This document shows positions 1-8,246 of a stretch of 64,000 bases of DNA, piece by piece (positions within the stretch are counted from its first letter, which is position 1; each line of letters opens with the position of its first letter). A program made the position numbers and the translations under genes. Below the pieces are notes generated by a model. It worked only from the letters and a program-made list of their open reading frames with translations, had not been told where the DNA came from and searched no databases. Source of the DNA: Paractinoplanes ovalisporus (GTDB lineage: Bacteria > Actinomycetota > Actinomycetes > Mycobacteriales > Micromonosporaceae); NCBI RefSeq assembly GCF_016834655.1, contig NZ_JAENHP010000031.1:39869-103868 (forward strand), given 5' to 3'.

Positions 1-920
1 GACTCACCGGCGTAGACGAGCACGTAGAGGCCGGTGAAGGCCAGGAGCGGGGCCATCGCCCGTACGCCGGGAACTTGCTTGTCGCGACCCGGACCCGTCG
101 CCGCCGAGACCCGCGGCGTGCGCAGCATCCCGAGCGGAACGATCTGCGCGAGTGTGCAGATCGCGGTCGCCAGCAGCATGGTGCGCAGCGAGGTGTGGGC
201 CGCCAGGAACGCCCCCGCCACCGGCCCGACCACCCATCCCGCGGTCAACGCCATCCGCACCACGGCCACCACCGCGTCGTTCCCCGGAGCGGGCCGGGCC
301 GCCATCTCGTCGTGCAGGGCGGCGAACAGCTGCGACGTGGCCGCGCCGGCGAACCCGAGAACCAGGGCGCTGATCACGTACGGCATCCAGAGCTGCGGCG
401 AGTACGCGATAGCTGCCCACCCGGCAAACCCGGCGACGGCGCAGAGCCGGAAGAGCCCGAGCCGCCGCCCGGTGCGATCGGAGCGAGCCCCGACGAGATA
501 CCCGGCCACCGGCGCGGTGAGGTTGGTCAGATAGAACAGGCCCGCCGCCGTCAACGATCCACCCAGATCGTTGACCAGGAACGACGCGATCTGCGGGGCG
601 GCCGCCGAGAACCCGAGCCCCGACAGGAACATCGCGACCGCCGCACCCCGATAAAGCGGCGAACCCAAAGTCAGCCGAATCCCCGACCCGCCCACCTCGG
701 CCACCGACGTCGCCGACTCCGCGCCCACCCTGGCCGCCGACGTCGCCGCGTCCATGCTCGCCGACGCCGGTCCCGTCGTCAGAACCGGGGCTGGCGTCGA
801 TGCCTGCATCACCGACGCTTGTCCGACCTCATCGGCGGCGCGGCGTGGCCCAGCTCCTTTCGCGGCGCCATGGGCCCCGCCCAGCTGCGTCGGCTCCTCG
901 CCGCCCGTTTCGCCGTCCAT
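1..920 (-). CDS. MFS transporter, sugar-efflux (SetA-like) type, 3' end outside window
   Basis: Read on the minus strand, an open frame runs off the left edge. After a polar, low-complexity N-terminus of about 75 residues come hydrophobic helices with the N-half pattern of sugar efflux MFS proteins: LYRGAAVAMFLSGLGFS, then APQIASFLVNDLGG, then the cytoplasmic loop GARSDRTGRR (motif A-like GxxSDRxGRR). About six membrane segments are visible before the edge; the C-terminal half is missing. I chose ATG 920 because GGGAG lies just upstream. In-frame alternatives are GTG 953 and ATG 755, and the long polar leader makes a shorter protein possible. The family exports sugars or sugar analogues by proton antiport; the substrate here is unknown. 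Gene identity is firm, the start is not. Confidence 0.75.
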   Translation of the reverse strand, partial: MDGETGGEEPTQLGGAHGAAKGAGPRRAADEVGQASVMQASTPAPVLTTGPASASMDAATSAARVGAESATSVAEVGGSGIRLTLGSPLYRGAAVAMFLSGLGFSAAAPQIASFLVNDLGGSLTAAGLFYLTNLTAPVAGYLVGARSDRTGRRLGLFRLCAVAGFAGWAAIAYSPQLWMPYVISALVLGFAGAATSQLFAALHDEMAARPAPGNDAVVAVVRMALTAGWVVGPVAGAFLAAHTSLRTMLLATAICTLAQIVPLGMLRTPRVSAATGPGRDKQVPGVRAMAPLLAFTGLYVLVYAGE

Positions 921-1149
921 CGCCGCTCCCGCCGCTCGGCAGCCCAGCTTCACGCCGGACCCCCATCACCAATGCCCCCGAAGCGACACCAGCGTGAGTA
1001 CGCCACGGGATGTCACGACCGGAGAAACCGGCCGGGCCGGGCCGCACGTTAGGGGTGGGAGCGGTTCCAGCGGAACGCCAAGCCCGACGTTTGTGCCGAT
1101 CGTCGACAAGGCCGCGCCCGATGTCACGCAGACGGTGAAGGGCCCCCGG

Positions 1150-2124
1150 TTACGGCAGGGACCAGCGCTGGCTGGCCGATCCCGTACAGGTCGACACCGT
1201 CACGCCCGTCCCCGAGGAACGCCCCCCGGACGGATCGGTCAGGCAGCCCCCGTTGGCCGAGTTGATCAGCCGCTGGCCGGAGACGCGCCACTGGGCCGGC
1301 GTCCGCCCGTCGCACGTGACGATCTCGACCCGGTCACCCCCGACGACCAGCGCGCACTTGCCCATCACCCGCACCGTGCCGTCGGTGGCCAGCGTCCACG
1401 TCTGTGCGACCGTCTCGTTGCAGTCGAAGACCTGCACGTGGTTGCCGTCGACGGCGATCGCGCCGTTCAGGTCGAGACACAGCCCGTTCTGGCCGCGGAT
1501 CACCCCCGTACGGTCGCTGGCCGGGGGTTCCGGCGCGACGAGCTGGGGGTCGTTGGTCCGCCCGCCGCCCGACTCGGGCGACGGCGTGAGCGAGATCGGC
1601 TCACCCGCCGTGGGGCTGCCGGCGACCGGCGGCACCGCGGCCGAGGTCGCCCCGGCGCTGACCGACGCGGAGGGCGAGGTCGCGACGCCACCCGCGGTGC
1701 TTGCCGGACGGCCCATCTGATCACCGGTCGTCCCCGACACCGACGGCGAGATCGCGGCGGTCGTCGGCACCGGCGCCTGCGCGGCCGGGATCTCGGCCCC
1801 GGGCGCGGTCGCGACCGACGGACGCACCTCGTCCGACCGCAGCGCCGCATAACCGGCCGCGGCGGCGCCCAGCACCACGACGGCGGACACCCCGGCCATG
1901 ATCATGACGCGGCGGCGACCGGAGGACGACTTGCTCGCGGCGTGCTTACGCCGGAACGGCAGGTGCAGGATCGCGGTGGGCGCGTCGGCGGGGTCGGGCG
2001 CAGCGGCGGGCGCGGTGATGCGCGTCTGGGTGGCGTCGGGATCGTCGAGCGCGCCCGAGTCGCGCAGCACGAACGGCCGTACGAGCAGGGGGTCCTGCTC
2101 GCCGCTCCGGTCACCGTCCGTCAC
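1150..2124 (-). CDS. Membrane-anchored ricin-type beta-trefoil lectin protein
   Basis: 324 residues. Residues 1-70 are a polar cytoplasmic region ending in basic RRK and SGRRR clusters. One membrane segment follows (VMIMAGVSAVVVLGAAAAGYAAL, about 73-95), then a Ser/Thr/Ala/Pro-rich linker to about 200. The C-terminal ~125 residues form a ricin B-type domain: GQNGLCLDLNG, QVFDCNETVAQTW, GKCALVVGG, GGCLTDPSGG and CTGSASQRWSLP give the repeated CLD...QxW pattern. This predicts a type II membrane protein displaying a carbohydrate-binding trefoil outside the cell. No catalytic domain is attached, so a sensory or adhesive role is only inference. The start is GTG with a weak GGTGAAG upstream. It is divergent from the peptidase at 2428. 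Confidence 0.8.
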   Translation of the reverse strand: MTDGDRSGEQDPLLVRPFVLRDSGALDDPDATQTRITAPAAAPDPADAPTAILHLPFRRKHAASKSSSGRRRVMIMAGVSAVVVLGAAAAGYAALRSDEVRPSVATAPGAEIPAAQAPVPTTAAISPSVSGTTGDQMGRPASTAGGVATSPSASVSAGATSAAVPPVAGSPTAGEPISLTPSPESGGGRTNDPQLVAPEPPASDRTGVIRGQNGLCLDLNGAIAVDGNHVQVFDCNETVAQTWTLATDGTVRVMGKCALVVGGDRVEIVTCDGRTPAQWRVSGQRLINSANGGCLTDPSGGRSSGTGVTVSTCTGSASQRWSLP

Positions 2125-2427
2125 GCTTCACCCGCCGCCATCGAGGTCCGCCCGCCACCATCGAACTCTGCCCGTCGCCATCGGGCCGCCATCGAGTCCG
2201 CAAGCGACGATCGGCCGTCCAAGATACCCGCGATGATCGTGGTTCCGCCGACCCCGAACTTCCGACTTTCCGCCCGTTGCGGCCGTCGGGGCAGGGAACG
2301 AACACCTTCAGTCGGCTTGGTGACAACTTTCCTGCTCCACAACGACGCACTGAGTTGATCTCGCGTGAACCTACCTTTCTGCTCATCCGGGCGCGACACG
2401 GGCACCGGCTGATCAGGAAGGTCGTCC
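2125..2427. other. Intergenic region with degenerate CGCCATCGA repeats
   Basis: This is the divergent promoter region between the lectin and the peptidase. From about 2130 to 2200 the motif CGCCRYCATCGA recurs four times at roughly 18-22 bp spacing. The rest shows no open frame I would defend and no clear operator. Confidence 0.4.
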
Positions 2428-4179
2428 ATGTCGCTTCCCTCCCGTCTGCTCGCCGCGGGTGTCGCGGGCCTGGTCATGGCCGGTGCGTTGATCGCGCCGA
2501 GCCCGGCGACGGCCGCTGTTCCGGCTTCGTCTTCGGCGCCGTCGAGGAACGCGCGCACAAGCGCCGAGGAGCGCCGCCGTGTCGACTCGGTGCCGACGCC
2601 GAAGCTCGGCTGGTACTCCTGCTACACGTGGGCGCAGTGCGCGACGGCGAAGCTTCCGCTCGACTACGACCGCCCGAATGGCGAGCAGGTCACCCTGGCC
2701 CTGCTGCGCGTCAAGGCGAAGGACCAGAAGCACAAGATCGGCAGCCTGTTCGTCAACCCCGGCGGCCCCGGCGCGTCCAGCGTCTCGCTCGCCCTGGCGG
2801 CCCCGTTCTTCCTCAGCGACTCGCTGCTCGACCGTTTCGACATCGTCGGCATGGACCCGCGCGGCATCGGCTTCAGCGACCCCGTCATGTGTTTTGCCGG
2901 GCCCGGCCGCCAGCAGCCCGTTCTGGCCAAGCTCAACACCGGTTTCCCGTACGGGGTGAAGGAGGAGAAGGCGTTTGTGAAGGCGGCCGCCAAGCAGGGC
3001 CGCGCGTGCTCCACCTACGGACGCGACCTGGCCGGAGCGATGTCGACCGCCGAGGTCGCCCGCGACATGGACGTGATGCGCCGCGCGGTCGGTGACAGCA
3101 AGCTCACCTACCTGGGCTTCAGCTACGGCACCGCCCTGGGCCAGTACTACGCGAACATGTTCCCCGACCGCTTCCGCGCCATCGCCGTGGACGGCGTCAT
3201 CGACCCGCGTGCCTGGGTAGGCTCCCGCGCCACCGCCGGCCAGGTCCAGGACGACCGCCTGCGCTCGGCCGACGGCGCCTGGAAGGCCCTCCAGGAGATC
3301 ATGCGCCGCTGCAACCAGGCCGGCGCCGCGAAGTGCGAGTTCTCCGGCCAGGCCCTGCGCCGGTTCCGCATCGTCGCGAACCGCCTGAAGGCCAAGCCCC
3401 TGTCGGTCGGCGGCCAGAAGATCACCTACGCCACGTTCATCAGCATGGCCCTGAGTTCCCTGTACGACGTGGAGGCCGGCGCCGAGGTCACGGAGCTGGC
3501 GGCCGCCCTGTGGCGCCTGACCACGCCCGGCGCGAAGACCACCGGCACCGAGACCCTGACCGTGGCCCGGGCCCACCAGAAGGCGATCGGCCGCGCTTTC
3601 CCGTACGACAATTCGTTCGACGCGTACGCCGCCGTGATGTGCACCGACGGTTACCACCCCACCAGCGGCTCCGCGTGGATCAAGGCCGGCGCCAAGGCCG
3701 ACAAGCGGGCCCCCTACTTCGGCCGCGCGTGGGCCTGGGCCAGTGCCTCCTGCGCCCGCAACAGCTGGACGGTCCGCGACGAGGACGCCTACCTGGGCCC
3801 GTTCAACCGCCGGACGAAGAACCCCGTCCTGGTCGTCGGCAGCTACTGGGACCCCGCCACCAACTACGCCGACGCCGTGAAGTCGGCCAAGCTCCTCCCC
3901 AACAGCCGCTTGCTCTCGAGCGCCAACTGGGGCCACACCGCATACGGCACCTCCGCGTGCGTGACAAACGCCATGGACCACTACCTGCTCACCCGCTCCC
4001 TGCCCGCCCGCGGCAAATCCTGCGTGGGCGACGTGCAGCCCTTCCGGACCAACCTCGCCGACAACCCGACCGAAACCAGCGAGTCCACTTTCAACCTGAC
4101 CACCGCTACCCCGGCCGAGATCGCCGCCCAGGGCCTCCCCACCGAGAACACCCCCAAGGTCCTGCCACCCGTCCGCTGA
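2428..4179 (+). CDS. Secreted tripeptidyl aminopeptidase (alpha/beta hydrolase, TAP-like C-terminus)
   Basis: 583 residues, as expected for the SlpD/SlpE/TAP family. A Sec signal peptide (about 1-30) ends ...SPATAA. The oxyanion-hole motif NPGGPGAS is near residue 111 and the nucleophile elbow GFSYG is at 230-234 (Ser 232). The C-terminal TAP-like domain carries the probable catalytic Asp in GSYWDPATNY (about 475) and His in NWGHTAYG (about 503). These enzymes remove tripeptides from the N-termini of proteins outside the cell. AGGAAGG lies upstream of the ATG. The gene is single and is followed at once by a strong hairpin. Confidence 0.93.
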   Translation: MSLPSRLLAAGVAGLVMAGALIAPSPATAAVPASSSAPSRNARTSAEERRRVDSVPTPKLGWYSCYTWAQCATAKLPLDYDRPNGEQVTLALLRVKAKDQKHKIGSLFVNPGGPGASSVSLALAAPFFLSDSLLDRFDIVGMDPRGIGFSDPVMCFAGPGRQQPVLAKLNTGFPYGVKEEKAFVKAAAKQGRACSTYGRDLAGAMSTAEVARDMDVMRRAVGDSKLTYLGFSYGTALGQYYANMFPDRFRAIAVDGVIDPRAWVGSRATAGQVQDDRLRSADGAWKALQEIMRRCNQAGAAKCEFSGQALRRFRIVANRLKAKPLSVGGQKITYATFISMALSSLYDVEAGAEVTELAAALWRLTTPGAKTTGTETLTVARAHQKAIGRAFPYDNSFDAYAAVMCTDGYHPTSGSAWIKAGAKADKRAPYFGRAWAWASASCARNSWTVRDEDAYLGPFNRRTKNPVLVVGSYWDPATNYADAVKSAKLLPNSRLLSSANWGHTAYGTSACVTNAMDHYLLTRSLPARGKSCVGDVQPFRTNLADNPTETSESTFNLTTATPAEIAAQGLPTENTPKVLPPVR

Positions 4180-4186
4180 CCCACCA

Positions 4187-4219
4187 CGCCCCGCCCACCG
4201 TCCACCGGAGGGCGGGGCG
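4187..4219. terminator. Hairpin between convergent genes
   Basis: CGCCCCGCCC (4187-4196) pairs perfectly with GGGCGGGGCG (4210-4219) across a 13-nt loop. It lies 7 nt after the peptidase stop codon. The convergent VIT/vWA gene ends at 4324, so it may act in both directions. There is no T-tract, as is usual in high-GC actinobacteria. Confidence 0.7.
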
Positions 4220-4323
4220 CTCCCCAGGCCGAGCAGACGGCCCGCATCGGTCACCACCCGGGGCCGCCGACGCCCAGCGCCAAACCGCCCGGCACCCAGC
4301 CAAGTGGCGGCGCCGGTTTGGCG

Positions 4324-6762
4324 TCAGCGCTTCCAGAAAGCCTTTCGCTCGGGGGCCGTGTCGGAGGGCGGGGACGTCGGCTCGGCGGCCGCCGGGGGCG
4401 TTGCGTCGCCGGCGAAAGCAGCGAGCGTCTCGATGGCAGCAGCCCACCTCTCGGCCACCGGAGCGTCCGAGCGCAGCTTGGCCACCAGGTCCTTCAGCGG
4501 AGCGAAAGCCGGGTCTTCTGCCGAACCCACCAGGACGTCCAGACGGCTCGCCAGGTCGTCGAGCAGGTCGCGGCGCTCCCAGTCGGGCTGGGCGGCGGCG
4601 TCTCGCAGGCGCTGGGCCTCGGTGGCGGCCAACGCACGGACATCGTCCAGAGTGGGCGCGCCCCCGAAGGACGCCCGCGCCTTCGACCGCATCATGGCGG
4701 GTGCGGCCGGGACAGCACCCGAACGTCGCGCCCGGCCCGCGACGGGACCACCGCCGGCCATTCCACCCATGGGCGGGGCGCCGTCGGCCATCGAGTCGGC
4801 CGCGAACGTCGGTGCGAAGTGGCCGGGGGCGGCGGGCGACGGCGGAGGCGGACCGGTCACCGCGGCCAGCGACATCATCACCGAGCCCGACTCGGCGGGG
4901 CTCTCCCAGCCGTCGGGGAGTTCGACCGGCTGGGTCACGCGCCGGGTCTCGCCGCCCTCGTTGACCACCCGGCTGTCCACCGCCACGAACGCCGTGAAGC
5001 GGCACAGCACGCCATAACGCAGGGACGTCGCCACGATGCGCTGCTCGAGGCCGCGGTTGCCGGCCGCGTACGCGTCCTCCAGATCACGCAGGCGAGCCCG
5101 CGCCCACTGAGCCTCGACGGCCGGCTCATGGCTCTCGTGCACCGGAACGACCGTACGGAACTCCTGGTCGTCACGCGTGCGCCCGGTGACCACCAACTCG
5201 CCGGCCGGCCGGCCCGTGTAGCGCCCGCTCACCACCAGCGGCACGCCGGGGTAGAGGCCGGGCAGCCGGGCCGGGGACCGGTCGTCGTCGACGAGCGTGA
5301 TGCCCGAAGCGGTGACCTGGAGACCGGTGACGACCGGCGCGCCGATGCGGCGGTGGATGTGTTCCATCGCCTCGTCGAGACGGTCTTCGCTCTCGACCAG
5401 CTCGGCCCGGCCGGCGCCCAGCGCGGCCAGCCGCCCCAGGAAGCCGGCGTTGACCGCGCGGTCGATGCCGATCGTGTGGATGCGGGTCGTGCCGATCAGC
5501 GGCGTGACGTCGTGGACGATCTGGTCCTCGTTGCCGACCTGGCCGTCGGTGACCAGCACGAGCACCCGGTCGCGGTTCTCGCTCGCCCGCAGCAGGTCGA
5601 GCCCTTCCCGCAGGGGGCTCAGCAGCTCGGTGCCGCCGCGGGCGTCGGCCTTGGCCAGATGTTCGACCGCACGGAACCGGTGGCGGTCGGTCGCCTCGGC
5701 CAGCCCCGAGGGCAGGTCGTCGGGGCGGTCGACCTGGTGGTCGAACGTGAGGACCGCGAAACGGTCGCCGGCGGTCAGCGTGTCGACCACGCGGGCCGCG
5801 GCCCGCCGGGCGGCCACCATCTTCCAGCCGCCCATGCTGCCCGAACGGTCGAGCAGAAGCACCACGTCTTTCGGCCGGGTGGCCACGGCGCCGGCCGGCG
5901 GCAGCACGACCAGCTGGAAGACGCCCTCGGGCTCCTCGGCGGTCTGGTCGGGCACGGCGACCGCGCTCTGGCCACCACCCGCGTAGGGCAGGCGCAGGAT
6001 GAAGTCGCGGTTGGCGCGCTCGTCGGGCCCGATCGTCAGGACGCCGTCGCGGTCGACCACCGTGTGCAGGCTCGAGCGCACCTCGCCGAGTTCGAGCCCG
6101 GCCGGGTCGATCTCGACCGAGAGGCCGAGCCGCAGCGGGTTGGGGAAGCCGGGCAGCAGAACCGGGGGAGTGATGCGGGAGGCGTCCGGAACGGAGCCGG
6201 TGTCGGGCGCCCAGCCGTCGCCGACCGACTTGCCGGGCAGGGGCGTGCCGGGGATGTAGCGCGGCGCCACCACCAGCGGGAACCGGAACGTGGCCTCGCC
6301 GTCCTCGAACGGCAGCGGCCCGACCAGGCTGAGCTCGATCACCACCCGTTCGCCGGGGACGATGTTGCCGACCCGCATCGTGAACACGTCGGGCCGCTCC
6401 TCCTCGGCGATCGACGCGCGCCGGCCGGAGGCGATGGCCCGGTCGTACGCCTCGCGGGCCGCCCCGCGCTCCTGCAGCTCGGCCGTGACCGTGCGGTCGT
6501 CGGCGGTCATCGTCATGCCGGTGACCGCAGCCCGGTCGGGCAGCGGGAAGATGTAAGTCGCCTCGAGCGCGTCGTCGTGCACGTTGACGAACTCGGTGGT
6601 CACGACGGTGTGCGCCACCAGGCCGCTGATGCGGGCACGCACGTCGAGACGGTCGAGCGGCAGGGCACCGCGGTCGGTACGCAGCATGCCGAAACCAGCG
6701 TCGGGCAGGATCCGGATGCGGCTGATCTCCGCGGGCTCCATCGGGGTGACGGAGAGGGTCAT
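4324..6762 (-). CDS. VIT and von Willebrand factor A domain protein
   Basis: 812 residues from ATG 6762. The VIT (inter-alpha-trypsin) domain spans about 1-135 (RISGLVAHTVVTTEFVN, then EATYIFPLPDRAAVTGM). A vWA domain begins near residue 295 with the intact metal-site motif DRSGS in VVLLLDRSGSMGG. A Pro/Ala/Gly-rich tail follows after about 640 and the protein ends in a short helical segment. No signal peptide is seen, so it is probably cytoplasmic; vWA domains bind protein partners through a metal ion. The start overlaps the stop of the MerR gene by ATGA, so the two are translationally coupled and probably controlled by that regulator. Some bacterial VIT-vWA proteins are exported or have sortase signals; none is visible here. 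Partner unknown. Confidence 0.88.
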   Translation of the reverse strand: MTLSVTPMEPAEISRIRILPDAGFGMLRTDRGALPLDRLDVRARISGLVAHTVVTTEFVNVHDDALEATYIFPLPDRAAVTGMTMTADDRTVTAELQERGAAREAYDRAIASGRRASIAEEERPDVFTMRVGNIVPGERVVIELSLVGPLPFEDGEATFRFPLVVAPRYIPGTPLPGKSVGDGWAPDTGSVPDASRITPPVLLPGFPNPLRLGLSVEIDPAGLELGEVRSSLHTVVDRDGVLTIGPDERANRDFILRLPYAGGGQSAVAVPDQTAEEPEGVFQLVVLPPAGAVATRPKDVVLLLDRSGSMGGWKMVAARRAAARVVDTLTAGDRFAVLTFDHQVDRPDDLPSGLAEATDRHRFRAVEHLAKADARGGTELLSPLREGLDLLRASENRDRVLVLVTDGQVGNEDQIVHDVTPLIGTTRIHTIGIDRAVNAGFLGRLAALGAGRAELVESEDRLDEAMEHIHRRIGAPVVTGLQVTASGITLVDDDRSPARLPGLYPGVPLVVSGRYTGRPAGELVVTGRTRDDQEFRTVVPVHESHEPAVEAQWARARLRDLEDAYAAGNRGLEQRIVATSLRYGVLCRFTAFVAVDSRVVNEGGETRRVTQPVELPDGWESPAESGSVMMSLAAVTGPPPPSPAAPGHFAPTFAADSMADGAPPMGGMAGGGPVAGRARRSGAVPAAPAMMRSKARASFGGAPTLDDVRALAATEAQRLRDAAAQPDWERRDLLDDLASRLDVLVGSAEDPAFAPLKDLVAKLRSDAPVAERWAAAIETLAAFAGDATPPAAAEPTSPPSDTAPERKAFWKR

Positions 6763-7397
6763 GACGGACTCCCATCGATCAAGCCGTCGGCGGATGTCAA
6801 GCCTCGGGCGGTGAGCAGGTCGAGCAAGGGTGCGGCGGCCTCGGCGATGGCGTCGCGGTCGCGGTCGGAGACGGCGGAGGGGACGAGCAGCAACACCCCA
6901 CCGCCCAGCGCCACGCCGGTGAACGCCTGGGTGGCAGTGGTGGAGCGAGCGGGAACCGGCTGAAGTGGGGGAGTCGGCTGAGGCGCGGGAGCCGGGCCGG
7001 GTTCGGCGGTGTGGTCGGCCCAGAAGCGCGGACGCTCGGGTTGGTGGCCGAAGGCCTCCTCGTCGATCACGACCATCAGCCGGGGCGGGACCAGGGCGAC
7101 GTCGGTGAGCGACGAGGGTGACAGGCCGGTCAACTCCTCCTGGATCTGGGCGAGCGTGCGCCCCTCGGCCTGCCGCCGCTTGATCGCGACGAGTTGCTGC
7201 AGATGACGGGGGCCATAGAGAGCGGTGCGCCCGCGCATGCCGAGCGGCTTGTCGACCAGGCCGATCGTCGAATACCACCGGATCGCCCGGCGGTCGGGCA
7301 GGTCGCGGACGCGTCCGTTGGGTGCGCCTGGGTATTCGGCCTCGAGGGCCTCGCGCACCCGTTCCACCAACTCGTCGAGCGTCCACATGCCGACCAC
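6759..7397 (-). CDS. MerR-family transcriptional regulator
   Basis: 212 residues. The N-terminal winged HTH has the MerR signature IRWYSTIGLVDKP (about 40-52), followed by TALYGPRHLQQLVAIKRRQAEGRTLAQIQEEL. The C-terminal part is Pro-rich, then a predicted small alpha/beta region (about 145-212), with no Cys pair for metal binding, so this is a non-metal, CarA/MlrA-like branch. The start is GTG 7397 or ATG 7388 (MWTLDEL); I keep the longer form. It abuts the tandem dyad at 7400-7424, overlaps the VIT/vWA gene by 4 nt downstream, and is divergent from the cyclase at 7447. Autoregulation through the dyads is the simplest reading. Confidence 0.88.
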   Translation of the reverse strand: MVGMWTLDELVERVREALEAEYPGAPNGRVRDLPDRRAIRWYSTIGLVDKPLGMRGRTALYGPRHLQQLVAIKRRQAEGRTLAQIQEELTGLSPSSLTDVALVPPRLMVVIDEEAFGHQPERPRFWADHTAEPGPAPAPQPTPPLQPVPARSTTATQAFTGVALGGGVLLLVPSAVSDRDRDAIAEAAAPLLDLLTARGLTSADGLIDGSPS

Positions 7398-7399
7398 TG

Positions 7400-7424
7400 T
7401 GACACTGTCACCATGACACTGTCA
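7400..7424. promoter_or_regulatory. Tandem operator: two copies of TGACACTGTCA
   Basis: TGACACTGTCA occurs at 7400-7410 and again at 7414-7424. Each copy is a TGACA-N-TGTCA dyad and the two are offset by 14 bp. They fill the gap between the MerR start and the divergent cyclase gene. A TTGACA hexamer (complement 7420-7425) overlaps the second copy, so a bound protein could block transcription toward the MerR gene. Confidence 0.65.
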
Positions 7425-7432
7425 ATGAGGTG

Positions 7433-7438
7433 TAGAGT
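7433..7438 (+). promoter_or_regulatory. -10 box TAGAGT of a leaderless promoter
   Basis: TAGAGT ends 8 nt before ATG 7447, the spacing expected when transcription starts at or next to the start codon. No ribosome-binding site lies between them. The same arrangement precedes 12505, 25668 and 27980. Confidence 0.55.
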
Positions 7439-7446
7439 CCTGCGGC

Positions 7447-8121
7447 ATGCAGCTGGTGAGCCTCTCCCACGTGAACGATCCCGCGACCACGACCATCTAC
7501 CCCGGTGACCCGCCCTTCGAGCTCGAGACGGTCGCCACCATAGAGAGGGACGGCTACTACCTCCGGTTCGTCCGTCAGGGGGAGCACACCGGCACCCACT
7601 GGGGCGCGCCCGGCCACTTCAATCAGGGCGAACCGCTCGCCGACGAGCTCGACCTGCACGACCTGCATCGGCCGGCGGTGAAGATCGACGTGCGGGAGAA
7701 GTGCGCGCGTGATCCCGGTTACGCGGTCACGGTCGCCGACGTCGAGGCGTGGGAAAAGAGGCACGGCCGCATCCCCGACGAGTCCATGGTGATCATCTGG
7801 ACCGGCTGGGACGCGAAGTGGGGCACGGCCGGCTTCACCCGGGCGCATCCCGGGTTCGCCGTCGAGACCGCCCGCTGGCTGATCGGAACCGGACGCGTCG
7901 GCCACCGTGGCGGCACCGGAACCGACGCCTTCAGCCCCGACGTGGGCGCCGACGAGACCTTCGCGGTGTCACGCCTGATCTATCAGCGCCACCGCATCAG
8001 CCTCGAGATCCTGGCCAACCTGCAGTCGCTCCCCGAAACGGGCGCACACATCCTCTGCGGCGGCCAGATCAACCGCGCCGGCTCCGGCTCCCCGGCATTG
8101 ATCTACGGCCTGCTGCCATGA
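7447..8121 (+). CDS. Cyclase-family metal-dependent hydrolase (kynurenine formamidase-like)
   Basis: 224 residues, normal for the cyclase/KynB family (PF04199). It shows LSHVNDPATTTIYPGDPPFE near the N-terminus and the metal-site motif HTGTHWGAPGHF. The Asp usually found in HxGTHxDxPxH is replaced by Gly, a variant worth noting. GTGTDAFSPD and the C-terminal GGQINRAGSGSPALIYGLL fit the fold. Members hydrolyse N-formylkynurenine, isatin or other cyclic amides; no tryptophan-catabolic genes lie nearby, so the substrate is unknown. It is apparently leaderless and divergent from the MerR operon, with the tandem dyad upstream. Confidence 0.85.
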   Translation: MQLVSLSHVNDPATTTIYPGDPPFELETVATIERDGYYLRFVRQGEHTGTHWGAPGHFNQGEPLADELDLHDLHRPAVKIDVREKCARDPGYAVTVADVEAWEKRHGRIPDESMVIIWTGWDAKWGTAGFTRAHPGFAVETARWLIGTGRVGHRGGTGTDAFSPDVGADETFAVSRLIYQRHRISLEILANLQSLPETGAHILCGGQINRAGSGSPALIYGLLP

Positions 8122-8246
8122 GAACCCGGCGGAGCTTGGTGGGCCGACTGAGGAGCGCGGCCACGAAGAGCCGGCTGACGAACGCGGTGATGGGGTGGTG
8201 GGCCGGCCACACCCGGCGGAGCGGAGGCCGTCGGGCAGTGGCGAGG

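Noticed and set aside
6763..7386. N-terminal extension of the VIT/vWA protein to position 7386
   Set aside because: This part overlaps the MerR gene in another frame and lacks conserved content; the VIT domain begins right after ATG 6762.
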